From contig JAQVKR010000174.1 in the NCBI GenBank assembly GCA_028694565.1, positions 1-6,061 of the forward strand: DNA of 6,061 nt, read 5' to 3'. Positions 1-4,213 of the stretch are shown here, one piece after another; position 1 is the stretch's first letter, and each line of letters opens with the position of its first letter. The stretch comes from Gammaproteobacteria bacterium. Its GTDB lineage: Bacteria > Pseudomonadota > Gammaproteobacteria > DSM-26407. The notes under the pieces are model-generated. The model searched no databases and was not told the origin of the DNA. It saw only the letters and a program-made list of their open reading frames with translations. A program made the translations under genes and the position numbers.

Positions 1-76
1 ACTCCGCCTGATGCTCGAACACCAGACGAACCGCCCGTTCCCGGACCTCCGGGGAATATCTCGATTTCCTGCTCAT
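1..76 (-). CDS. IS3-family transposase OrfA, N-terminal fragment (runs off window)
   Basis: The minus strand from 76 reads MSRKSRYSPEVRERAVRLVF and continues EHQAE to the window edge, 25 codons without a stop. The S-x-E-V-R-E-R-A-V-R-L-V pattern is the first helix of the helix-turn-helix DNA-binding domain found in OrfA (InsE/TnpA-type) proteins of the IS3 family. OrfA normally recognises the element's ends, and by programmed frameshifting it supplies the N-terminus of the OrfAB DDE transposase. A purine-rich GAGAGGATGGAG lies 3 to 14 bases before the ATG and can serve as the ribosome binding site. The reading frame is intact as far as it can be seen. Its downstream part and any OrfB are outside the window, so completeness is unknown. 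Confidence 0.8.
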   Translation of the reverse strand, partial: MSRKSRYSPEVRERAVRLVFEHQAE

Positions 77-97
77 GACTCCATCCTCTCAAGAAAT

Positions 98-126
98 GGA
101 GCCTCCGGGAAAGCCGGGGCGGTTCA
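98..126 (-). repeat. Terminal inverted repeat of the IS3-family element
   Basis: The outer end at 126 begins TGAACCGCCCCGG on the minus strand, followed by CTTTCCCGGAGGCTCC. The tip and the GGAGGC block are the parts I recognise from IS3-family ends. The inner limit is approximate because the opposite repeat is not visible. Confidence 0.65.
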
Positions 127-152
127 ATTGCTATCCGATACCGGATGAATGC

Positions 153-160
153 AAAAGGAG
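153..160 (+). promoter_or_regulatory. Ribosome binding site deciding the NUDIX start
   Basis: AAAAGGAG lies 5 bases before the ATG at 166. A further in-frame ATG at 145 has no such site and sits in a small inverted repeat (ATCCG, 133-137; CGGAT, 142-146). The start at 166 is therefore preferred. Confidence 0.7.
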
Positions 161-378
161 TTGCCATGGCACAGGTCTATGCGGTCGTATACGAAGAAAA
201 CGGGTGCGTCCTCATGGCCTTCAAGAAGGCGAAGGGCGCGTATTTCCATGGCGAGAAAACGACGCCCACGACTCTCAACTCGGCGGGCCAGCTCGTTGTC
301 CCGGGTGGCGGGCTGGAGTTCGGAGAGAGCATCGCCGACGGCTCACGGCGGGAGTTCCTCGAGGAAACCGGCGTCGGG

Positions 379-408
379 GAAGTGAAAGGGGTCGAAGTGA
401 AAGGGGTC
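379..408 (+). repeat. Perfect tandem duplication of a 15-bp unit
   Basis: GAAGTGAAAGGGGTC occurs at 379-393 and again, identically, at 394-408. The unit is a whole number of codons, so the NUDIX frame stays open through it (GEVKGVEVKG). Its AAAGGGGTC portion is also the outer part of the inverted repeats bounding the transposase gene. The duplication therefore looks like part of the mobile unit's left edge. Confidence 0.9.
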
Positions 409-445
409 GGTGACAAATGCGTTCCATTCGCATTGTCAACCCCTT
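401..445 (+). repeat. REP-like bulged hairpin at the left end of the RAYT unit
   Basis: The left arm (401-421) and right arm (429-445) pair in three blocks: AAGGGGT with ACCCCTT, TGACA with TGTCA, and ATGCG with CGCAT. They are separated by small bulges (CGG at 408-410 and an A) and closed by a 7-base loop, TTCCATT. Imperfect hairpins of this kind are the DNA substrates of RAYT and IS200/IS605 transposases. Related arms recur inverted after the gene at 1190-1260. Confidence 0.7.
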
Positions 446-493
446 CAGCCATGAGCCAGAATTGCTACCCACACGCAAGCGAAAGGACTCGCT

Positions 494-1186
494 ATGCCCC
501 GGAAGCCAAGGATGTATTTGCCGGGTGTTCCCTGTCATGTGATCCAGAGAGGCAACAACAGGGATGCCTGCTTTTTCGCGGAAGAGGACTACCTCTTCTA
601 TCGTGAGTGCCTCGGTTCGGCGGCGAGGCGCTACCGGGTCGCAGTGCACGCCTATGTGCTCATGACCAATCATGTGCACATCCTCATGAGCCCGGAGGAT
701 GAGGCGGGAGTGTCCCGGGTCGTTCAGTCAGTCGGGCGCCGCTACGTTCAGTACGTCAACCGAACATACAGGCGCTCCGGCACCCTCTGGGAGGGAAGGC
801 ACAAGTCGAGCCTGGTCCAGGCGGAGTCCTACCTGATGGCCTGCCAGCGATACATCGAACTGAATCCGGTCCGGGCCGGGATGGTCGAACATCCGGGTGA
901 CTACCGCTGGAGCAGCTACAATCACAATGCCTGGGGGCATCCGGACCCGATCATCAGCCCCCATTCGCTGTACCTGCGACTAAGCCGGTACAGGTCTGAC
1001 AGGCTTGGTGCCTATCGCGATCTGTTCGATATCGAACTACCACCCGGGGATATCCACTGCATCCGCAAGGCGGCTTCATTCTCGATGCCACTCGGTAACA
1101 ATCGCTTCAGGGATCAAATCGAATCAGTGCTCAATCGTCGCATCGGGCAGGCATACAGAGGCCGGCCGCGCAGGGGGAGAGAATGA
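494..1186 (+). CDS. REP-associated tyrosine transposase (RAYT, Y1/HUH family)
   Basis: This 230-residue protein belongs to the transposase IS200-like / RAYT family, single-strand-specific DNA nucleases that cut and rejoin REP hairpins through a covalent tyrosine link. Visible hallmarks are the N-terminal MPRKPRMYLPGVPCHVIQRG, typical of the family, and the metal-binding HUH motif H60-V-H62 within MTNHVHIL. Next comes the conserved helix YLMACQRYIELNPVRAGMV, with Y113 as the likely catalytic tyrosine and Y120 also conserved. A basic C-terminus ends GRPRRGRE. A GNNRFRDQIE segment near residues 200-210 is also usual for this family. Length is typical and no frameshift is seen, so the gene may be functional. 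AAAGGA at 482-487, 6 bases before the ATG, supports the start. The 5' end overlaps the end of the broken NUDIX frame. No IS605-type TnpB partner is present. Confidence 0.92.
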   Translation: MPRKPRMYLPGVPCHVIQRGNNRDACFFAEEDYLFYRECLGSAARRYRVAVHAYVLMTNHVHILMSPEDEAGVSRVVQSVGRRYVQYVNRTYRRSGTLWEGRHKSSLVQAESYLMACQRYIELNPVRAGMVEHPGDYRWSSYNHNAWGHPDPIISPHSLYLRLSRYRSDRLGAYRDLFDIELPPGDIHCIRKAASFSMPLGNNRFRDQIESVLNRRIGQAYRGRPRRGRE

Positions 1187-1189
1187 TTG

Positions 1190-1236
1190 GCATTTGTCGC
1201 CGATCCCTTTTAGACCCGTTTGTCACCGACTCCTTT
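1190..1236 (-). repeat. Two tandem inverted copies of the RAYT-unit arm (right end)
   Basis: GCATTTGTCGCCGATCCC (start of 1190-1210) and CCGTTTGTCACCGACTCC (start of 1216-1236) are 26 bp apart. Each is close to the reverse complement of the left arm at 400-420, differing at two and three positions. They begin 3 bases after the transposase stop codon. Confidence 0.8.
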
Positions 1237-1260
1237 GAAACCATGAAAAGGTCAGGACAA
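1220..1260 (+). repeat. Bulged hairpin at the right end of the RAYT unit
   Basis: TTGTC (1220-1224) pairs with GACAA at the far end (1256-1260), GA (1228-1229) with TC (1252-1253), and CCTTT (1232-1236) with AAAGG (1247-1251). Small bulges separate the blocks and the loop is about 10 bases. The fold mirrors the left hairpin at 401-445 in sequence and in bulge placement. It could also act as a weak transcription barrier after the transposase gene, but no T-run follows. Confidence 0.5.
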
Positions 1261-1361
1261 TAGGGAACGGAGCCACGGTTTTGATCTGTCTGCAACTGGA
1301 TAAACGCCGGTAGCGACAGGCGCAATTCGATACCTTTTGGGCATACACAGGGGGTGACTGG
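1261..1361. other. Intergenic stretch before the DsrE-like gene
   Basis: These 101 bases follow the right hairpin of the RAYT unit. I see no reading frame resembling the missing NUDIX half and no convincing promoter. TTGAAA (1235-1240) followed by GACAAT (1256-1261) at 15-bp spacing could be an outward promoter from the element, but the spacing is poor. Confidence 0.3.
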
Positions 1362-1838
1362 ATGAAAATGTTTGCATGGGTCCTGGCGGTCGCCCTGTCG
1401 GGATGGTTCCCCCAGGTCATGGCCGAGGGTGACGCCCCGTGGGGCAGTGCCGCGGTGCTCGACGTCGAATACCAGCCCGGCAAGGTGGTGTACGATCTTT
1501 TCACCGGCAGCGCCGATGAGGTGGCCAACATCCTCGATCGCGTCGGCTACCTGTACAAGCTCACCGGCTCCGAGCCTTTCGACAGTTCCATCGTGGTGGT
1601 CATCCACGGCGATGCCATTCCCTTCTTCGCCATCCGGGAGTGGGAACGGCAGCGGGAGTTGATGACGCGGGCCCAGAGCCTCACCGTCGGTGCGCCCATC
1701 GAGTTCCGCATGTGCCAGGCGGCGGCGCGCGCGCAGGGCTACCAGCCGGGCGACATCCACGGTTTCGTGCAGATGGTTCCGATGGCCGACGCCGAGATCG
1801 TGCGCCTCCAGCAGGAAGGCTACGCCTACATGCAGTAG
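1362..1838 (+). CDS. Secreted DsrE-family protein
   Basis: This 158-residue protein has an N-terminal signal peptide: MKMFAWVLAVALSGW, then FPQVMA with probable cleavage after A21. The mature part looks like a DsrE/DsrF-like alpha/beta fold. It has a first strand KVVYDLFTGS, a helix DEVANILDRVGYLYKL, a second strand SSIVVVIHGDAIPFF and the segment GAPIEFRMCQAAARAQGY carrying the only cysteine, C118. C118 sits where cytoplasmic DsrE/TusD-type proteins place a sulfur-carrying cysteine. Exported single-domain relatives are usually annotated only as DsrE family proteins. A role in periplasmic sulfur handling is therefore an inference. The start is supported by AGGGGG at 1349-1354, 7 bases before the ATG; M3 at 1368 is an alternative. 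The gene stands alone between the RAYT unit and dinB. Confidence 0.85.
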   Translation: MKMFAWVLAVALSGWFPQVMAEGDAPWGSAAVLDVEYQPGKVVYDLFTGSADEVANILDRVGYLYKLTGSEPFDSSIVVVIHGDAIPFFAIREWERQRELMTRAQSLTVGAPIEFRMCQAAARAQGYQPGDIHGFVQMVPMADAEIVRLQQEGYAYMQ

Positions 1839-1850
1839 CCGCATACGAAT

Positions 1851-1883
1851 GACTGGGGACAGACTGGGCAGCCCCGATTTTTC
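1851..1883 (+). repeat. GACTGGGGACAGACT-type motif, possible transposase-associated remnant
   Basis: GACTGGGGACAGACTGGG (1851-1868) followed by CCCCGATTTTTCC (1872-1884) resembles a short motif I recall, GGGGACAGAC then CGATTTTCC, often found at the edges of IS200-like/RAYT genes in proteobacteria. No transposase is attached here, so at most it is a solitary remnant. It lies 12 bases after the DsrE-like stop codon. Confidence 0.35.
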
Positions 1884-1921
1884 CAATGCGGTGCCTTGGC
1901 ATCGGACAGGTGGTTATGTTT

Positions 1922-1927
1922 GGAGAG
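1922..1927 (+). promoter_or_regulatory. Ribosome binding site supporting a GTG start for the DinB-family gene
   Basis: GGAGAG is 7 bases before GTG 1935 and 13 before ATG 1941. Spacing favours the GTG. Confidence 0.6.
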
Positions 1928-1934
1928 ACCCATC

Positions 1935-2468
1935 GTGAGCATGTTGAATCAATTCCGGTTGTTCGCTGATTACAACCGGCTGATGAACGTCCGCCTGTAC
2001 GATGCGGCCTCCCGCCTTTCCGACAGCGATCTCCGGAGGGACCGCGGGGCATTCTTCAAGTCCGTGCTGGGCACCCTGAATCACATCCTGGTGGGCGACA
2101 TCATCTGGTTGAAGCGCTTCTCCGGGCATCCCTCCAGCGAAAAGGCGTTGGGCCACGTTGCGCGTCTCGACAGGCCCGGATCCCTCGATGCGGTGCTGTT
2201 CGACGATCTGGGCGCCCTCAGAGAAGAGCGCCTGAAGGTGGATGACGTGATCGTCGGGTGGATCCATTCCCTGTCCGAGGAAGACCTCAAGGGATCCATT
2301 GCATACGAGAGCATGGCGGGGGTTTCCTACCGGAAGCCGTTCGCCAGCCTGATAAGTCACCTGTTCCTCCACCAGGTCCATCACAGAGGGCAGGTAACGA
2401 CCTTGCTGTCGCAGTCCTGTGTGGATTTCGGGGAAACCGACCTGATCGAAATCATCCCTGAAAGTTGA
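1935..2468 (+). CDS. DinB / YfiT-like metal-binding protein
   Basis: This 177-residue protein of the DinB superfamily is a four-helix bundle that binds a divalent metal through three histidines. The opening MSMLNQFRLFADYNRLMNVRL and the segment TLNHILVGDIIWLKRF are typical of this group. The candidate ligands are H50 (TLNH), H146 and H150 (in FLHQVHHRGQ, the usual HxxxH). Many members are thiol-dependent transferases using bacillithiol or mycothiol; in proteobacteria most have no assigned reaction, and none is claimed here. The GTG at 1935 is chosen because GGAGAG (1922-1927) lies 7 bases before it and the protein then starts in register with relatives. ATG 1941 is too far from that site, and ATG 1896 would add 13 unsupported residues. 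No obvious partner gene adjoins it. Confidence 0.9.
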   Translation: MSMLNQFRLFADYNRLMNVRLYDAASRLSDSDLRRDRGAFFKSVLGTLNHILVGDIIWLKRFSGHPSSEKALGHVARLDRPGSLDAVLFDDLGALREERLKVDDVIVGWIHSLSEEDLKGSIAYESMAGVSYRKPFASLISHLFLHQVHHRGQVTTLLSQSCVDFGETDLIEIIPES

Positions 2469-2493
2469 CCATGGCCTGTGCGGCGACGGTAAT
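2465..2493 (+). promoter_or_regulatory. Sigma-70-like promoter candidate for the L,D-transpeptidase gene
   Basis: TTGACC (2465-2470, 5 of 6 consensus bases) and GGTAAT (2488-2493, 4 of 6) are separated by 17 bp. The -35 box overlaps the stop codon of the DinB-family gene. Predicted transcription would start near 2500, leaving a leader of about 87 bases before the ATG at 2587. Confidence 0.45.
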
Positions 2494-2494
2494 C

Positions 2495-2507
2495 GCACTG
2501 ACAGTGC
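2495..2507. promoter_or_regulatory. GCACTG-A-CAGTGC palindrome at the predicted transcription start
   Basis: This perfect inverted repeat of 6 bp with a 1-bp centre lies directly after the candidate -10 box, in the position of a repressor operator. The loop is too short for an RNA hairpin, so a protein-binding site is the more natural reading. No regulator is identified. Confidence 0.4.
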
Positions 2508-2540
2508 CGTCTCGGTCCGGCAGTGCGTCGGGCCGGTTGA

Positions 2541-2560
2541 CCTGGGGCCTTCCCCCCAGG
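2541..2560 (+). other. GC-rich hairpin in the leader of the L,D-transpeptidase gene
   Basis: CCTGGGG (2541-2547) and CCCCAGG (2554-2560) form a perfect 7-bp stem with a 6-base loop, 26 bases before the ATG. There is no following T-run, so it is not an intrinsic terminator. It could affect mRNA stability or initiation. Confidence 0.5.
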
Positions 2561-2586
2561 CCGGGCCACAGCTCCAAAGCGGTGGA

Positions 2587-3114
2587 ATGAAGCCCCGGCT
2601 CCTCCTGCCAACCCTCTTTCTCCTCGCCCTGTCCGTGGCGGCGACCCTCCTCTGGGCGAACCATCCCGTGAGCCCGTTGCCCGACGGCGCCCGGGCGGAC
2701 CGGATCGTGGTGGATAAATCGAGGCGGACGCTGACCCTGCACGCGCAGGGCCGGCCGCTGAAGCGCTATGACATCGTCCTCGGCCGCTCGCCGGTGGGGC
2801 CGAAGCGGCGGGAGGGCGACGGGAAGACGCCGGAGGGGCGCTACCGCATCGACCATCGCAAGGCGGACAGCGGCTACCACCGGGCCCTGCATGTCTCCTA
2901 TCCATCCCCGGCGGACGTGGCGGCGGCCCGGGCGGCGGAGGTGTCCGCCGGCGGGGCCATCATGATCCACGGCCTGCACAACGGCCTCGGCTGGGTGGGA
3001 AGGCTTCATCGGGTGATGGACTGGACGCGCGGCTGCATCGCCGTGACCAACCCGGAGATGGACGAGCTGTGGCGTGCGGTGCCGGACGGGACGCCCATCG
3101 AGATTCGGCCCTGA
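2587..3114 (+). CDS. Exported L,D-transpeptidase (YkuD domain, YafK-like)
   Basis: This 175-residue protein has an N-terminal signal peptide or membrane anchor (LLLPTLFLLALSVAATLLW, about residues 5-23). A YkuD catalytic domain follows. It begins DRIVVDKSRRTLTLHAQG, continues with a GDGKTPEGRYRI strand-turn, and ends with the active site IMIHG (H128) and DWTRGCIAVTN (R148, G149, catalytic C150). YkuD enzymes act on peptidoglycan stem peptides outside the inner membrane. They make 3-3 crosslinks, attach lipoproteins, or in some YafK/DpaA-type members cleave such attachments. The DWTxGCIAVTN form is usual in the YafK-like group. The specific reaction cannot be told from sequence. ATG 2587 is the only plausible start in the open frame, but the purine-rich GGTGGA lies immediately against it, so initiation may be weak. 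Confidence 0.9.
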   Translation: MKPRLLLPTLFLLALSVAATLLWANHPVSPLPDGARADRIVVDKSRRTLTLHAQGRPLKRYDIVLGRSPVGPKRREGDGKTPEGRYRIDHRKADSGYHRALHVSYPSPADVAAARAAEVSAGGAIMIHGLHNGLGWVGRLHRVMDWTRGCIAVTNPEMDELWRAVPDGTPIEIRP

Positions 3115-3117
3115 GCG

Positions 3118-3164
3118 GCCGGCAGCCACGGGCTCGTACGCCGGGTTGAAGAACCGTGGCCGGC
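3118..3164 (+). terminator. Stable hairpin after the L,D-transpeptidase gene (possible barrier, no T-run)
   Basis: GCCACGG (3125-3131) pairs with CCGTGGC (3154-3160), extended by GCCG (3118-3121) with CGGC (3161-3164) across a 3-base bulge. The loop is about 22 bases. It starts 3 bases after the stop codon. Without a T-tract it is not a classical intrinsic terminator; a 3'-end-stabilising role is equally possible. Confidence 0.35.
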
Positions 3165-3166
3165 GG

Positions 3167-3198
3167 TTGTGGCGGCTGGCGGGCGAACCTTTTAGGAT
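3167..3198 (+). promoter_or_regulatory. Weak promoter candidate before the GFA-family gene
   Basis: TTGTGG (3167-3172) and TAGGAT (3193-3198) are separated by 20 bp, longer than ideal. The local AT-rich CCTTTTAGGAT stands out in very GC-rich DNA and is the only -10-like stretch before 3241. Confidence 0.25.
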
Positions 3199-3240
3199 GT
3201 GAGGCTCGAACCGCCACCCGCCGAGCACGGGAGAAGCCAC

Positions 3241-3639
3241 ATGAAGGGAAGCTGTCTCTGCGGCGCGATCGGGTACGAGGTCGACCGGCTCGACACACCC
3301 ATTTCCCACTGTCACTGCCGGACCTGCCGCAAGGCCCATGCGGCGCCGTTCGCGTCCACCGCCGGGGTCCTGCGCGAGCACTTCCGCTGGATCCGGGGGG
3401 AGGAGCGGCTGAGCGCCTTCGAGTCCTCGCCCGGCAAGCTGCGCTACTTCTGCCCGGTCTGCGGCTCGCACCTGGTGGCGGAGCGCCCGGCGCAGCCTCA
3501 CGTCATCGTGCGGGTGGCCACCCTCGACGAGGACCCGGGCGCCCGGCCGGAGATGCACATCTGGTGCTCCCACGACGTCCCCTGGCTGCGCGACGGCGAC
3601 GGCGTGCCGTTCCACGACGAATGGCCGCCGGGCAGGTGA
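3241..3639 (+). CDS. GFA / CENP-V-type zinc-binding family protein
   Basis: This 132-residue protein carries the seven-cysteine pattern of the GFA family: C5-x-C7 (GSCLCGAI), C24-x-C26-x2-C29 (SHCHCRTCRKAH) and C71-x2-C74 (YFCPVCGSH). These cysteines bind structural and catalytic zinc. The founding member, Gfa of Paracoccus, was described as speeding S-hydroxymethylglutathione formation. Most relatives have no proven substrate, so a formaldehyde role is not claimed. The C-terminal WCSHDVPWL part is also common in the family. ATG 3241 is chosen because GGGAGA (3229-3234) lies 6 bases upstream and because CxCG normally falls within the first ten residues. An open extension to 3199 adds nothing recognisable. 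The gene is first in a run of closely spaced plus-strand genes, 34 bp before the acetyltransferase. Confidence 0.92.
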   Translation: MKGSCLCGAIGYEVDRLDTPISHCHCRTCRKAHAAPFASTAGVLREHFRWIRGEERLSAFESSPGKLRYFCPVCGSHLVAERPAQPHVIVRVATLDEDPGARPEMHIWCSHDVPWLRDGDGVPFHDEWPPGR

Positions 3640-3673
3640 GGCGGGCAACCCCACCAGGCCACGGGTGACGCGC

Positions 3674-4213
3674 ATGCCGGAAACCGCCCCCGCAACTGGC
3701 TTCAGGCTCGACGAATTCACGCCCGCGGACGCGGACGGGGTCAACCGGGTCGCCCTGGCCGCCTTCCACCAGTACCGGCACGACTACCCGGACTGGCCGC
3801 GCTTCTCCGGACTGATCGGCGACATGGCCTCTCTCGCGAAGTCCGCCGAGCTCATCGTGGCCCGGGTGGGCGATCGCGTCGCCGGCGCGGTGGCCTATGT
3901 CGGTCCCGGCCGGGGGAAGGCGCCGTTCTTCGCGACGGAGTGGGCCGTCCTGCGCATGCTGGTGGTGGACCCGGAGTTCCGCGGCCGGGGCATCGGCCGC
4001 GCGCTGAGCCGGGAGTGCATCCGCCGCGCCGCCCGGGACGGGGCGCCGCTGATCGCCCTGCACACCAGCCGGATCATGACCGCGGCGCTCGCCCTCTACG
4101 GGCGGATGGGGTTCCGGTTCCTGCGCGAGGCGCCGGAGATCTGCGGCGTGCCCTACGGGATCCATGTCCTGTCGTTGGAAGCGGGGGCGGGCGCGGAGGA
4201 GGAGCCGAAGTGA
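3674..4213 (+). CDS. GNAT family N-acetyltransferase
   Basis: This 179-residue GNAT protein would transfer an acetyl group from acetyl-CoA to an amine; the substrate is unknown. Motif A is clear. A strand AVLRMLVVDPEF leads into the pyrophosphate-binding loop R103-G-R-G-I-G108 and the helix RALSRECIRRA. Motif B follows, with TAALALYGRMGFRFL (Y142, G146 and F147), and the C-terminal GIHVLSLE strand closes the fold. The N-terminal half (AAFHQYRHDYPDWPRF) presumably shapes the acceptor site. ATG 3674 is taken as start because GGTGA (3664-3668) lies 5 bases upstream; GTG 3665 in the same frame would add three residues and is possible. The stop codon overlaps the GTG of the next gene by 4 bases (GTGA), so the two are almost certainly cotranslated. 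Confidence 0.9.
   Translation: MPETAPATGFRLDEFTPADADGVNRVALAAFHQYRHDYPDWPRFSGLIGDMASLAKSAELIVARVGDRVAGAVAYVGPGRGKAPFFATEWAVLRMLVVDPEFRGRGIGRALSRECIRRAARDGAPLIALHTSRIMTAALALYGRMGFRFLREAPEICGVPYGIHVLSLEAGAGAEEEPK
4195..4204 (+). promoter_or_regulatory. Strong ribosome binding site deciding the DUF4386 start
   Basis: GGAGGAGGAG, inside the end of the acetyltransferase gene, lies 5 bases before GTG 4210. It supports that start over the in-frame ATG at 4240, which has no such site. Confidence 0.75.

Larger units (their letters stand above)
1..126 (-). mobile_element. End of an IS3-family insertion sequence (continues left of window)
   Basis: Read on the minus strand, the segment starts at base 126 with TGAACCGCCCCGGCTTTCC and continues GGAGGC. 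This is the TGA-starting terminal inverted repeat seen on a group of IS3-family elements. About 50 bp inside it lies the start of an OrfA transposase. Only this end is in the window, so the size, OrfB and the other repeat cannot be judged. IS3 elements usually duplicate 3 bp of target; the flanking triplet here would be ATT (127-129), but its partner is outside. The element sits 39 bp before a NUDIX start codon, so it has probably cut that gene off from its original promoter. The family assignment rests on my memory of family ends, not on a search. Confidence 0.8.
166..606 (+). pseudogene. NUDIX hydrolase, 3' part lost and replaced by RAYT-unit sequence
   Basis: NUDIX enzymes hydrolyse nucleoside diphosphates linked to another moiety. 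From the ATG at 166, residues 1-70 look like a normal NUDIX N-terminal half, starting MAQVYAVVYEENG. They hold a complete Nudix box: G48-x5-E54, then R62-E-F-L-E-E-T-G-V70, carrying the metal-binding glutamates. Homology ends at about residue 71 (base 378). From base 379 the frame runs through a tandem 15-bp repeat and a hairpin. It then reads out of frame through the start of the transposase gene until TGA at 604-606, giving a 146-codon chimera. NUDIX proteins normally need another 60 or more residues for the C-terminal strands and helix, so the product is unlikely to fold as an active enzyme. I could not find the missing half after the element, so a deletion accompanied or followed the insertion. 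The substrate of the ancestral enzyme cannot be told. Confidence 0.75.
379..1260 (+). mobile_element. RAYT / REP-like transposase unit
   Basis: One Y1-type transposase gene is bounded by copies of the same arm. AAAGGGGTCGGTGACAAATG is at 400-419 (plus). Inverted copies lie at 1190-1210 (19 of 21 bases matching the 400-420 arm) and 1216-1236 (18 of 21). Degenerate copies lie at 429-446 (inverted) and 1246-1260 (direct). Both ends can fold into bulged hairpins. RAYT genes are commonly flanked by inverted REP sequences and use a single-strand HUH mechanism, usually without target duplication. The exact ends are uncertain: 379 is where NUDIX homology stops, and 1260 is the last base of the right hairpin. 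The unit is less GC-rich than the DNA at the right of the window, which fits an acquired element. Confidence 0.65.

Noticed and set aside
379..446. CRISPR-like or other spaced repeat array
   Set aside because: The repeats are only 15 bp, directly abutting without spacers, and there are two copies plus inverted arms. No cas gene is nearby.
1835..1885. Intrinsic terminator after the DsrE-like gene, from GGGG...CCCC followed by ATTTTT
   Set aside because: The paired bases are only four long with a long loop, and a base or two separates them from the T-run. The segment is more simply a transposase-associated motif.
2452..3744. A 430-codon open frame on the minus strand covering the L,D-transpeptidase and GFA genes
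   Set aside because: It is antisense to two proteins with clear catalytic and zinc-binding motifs. Its translation is compositionally biased (Pro, Arg, Gly, Ala) with no recognisable domain. Long antisense frames are expected in DNA with G or C at most third positions.
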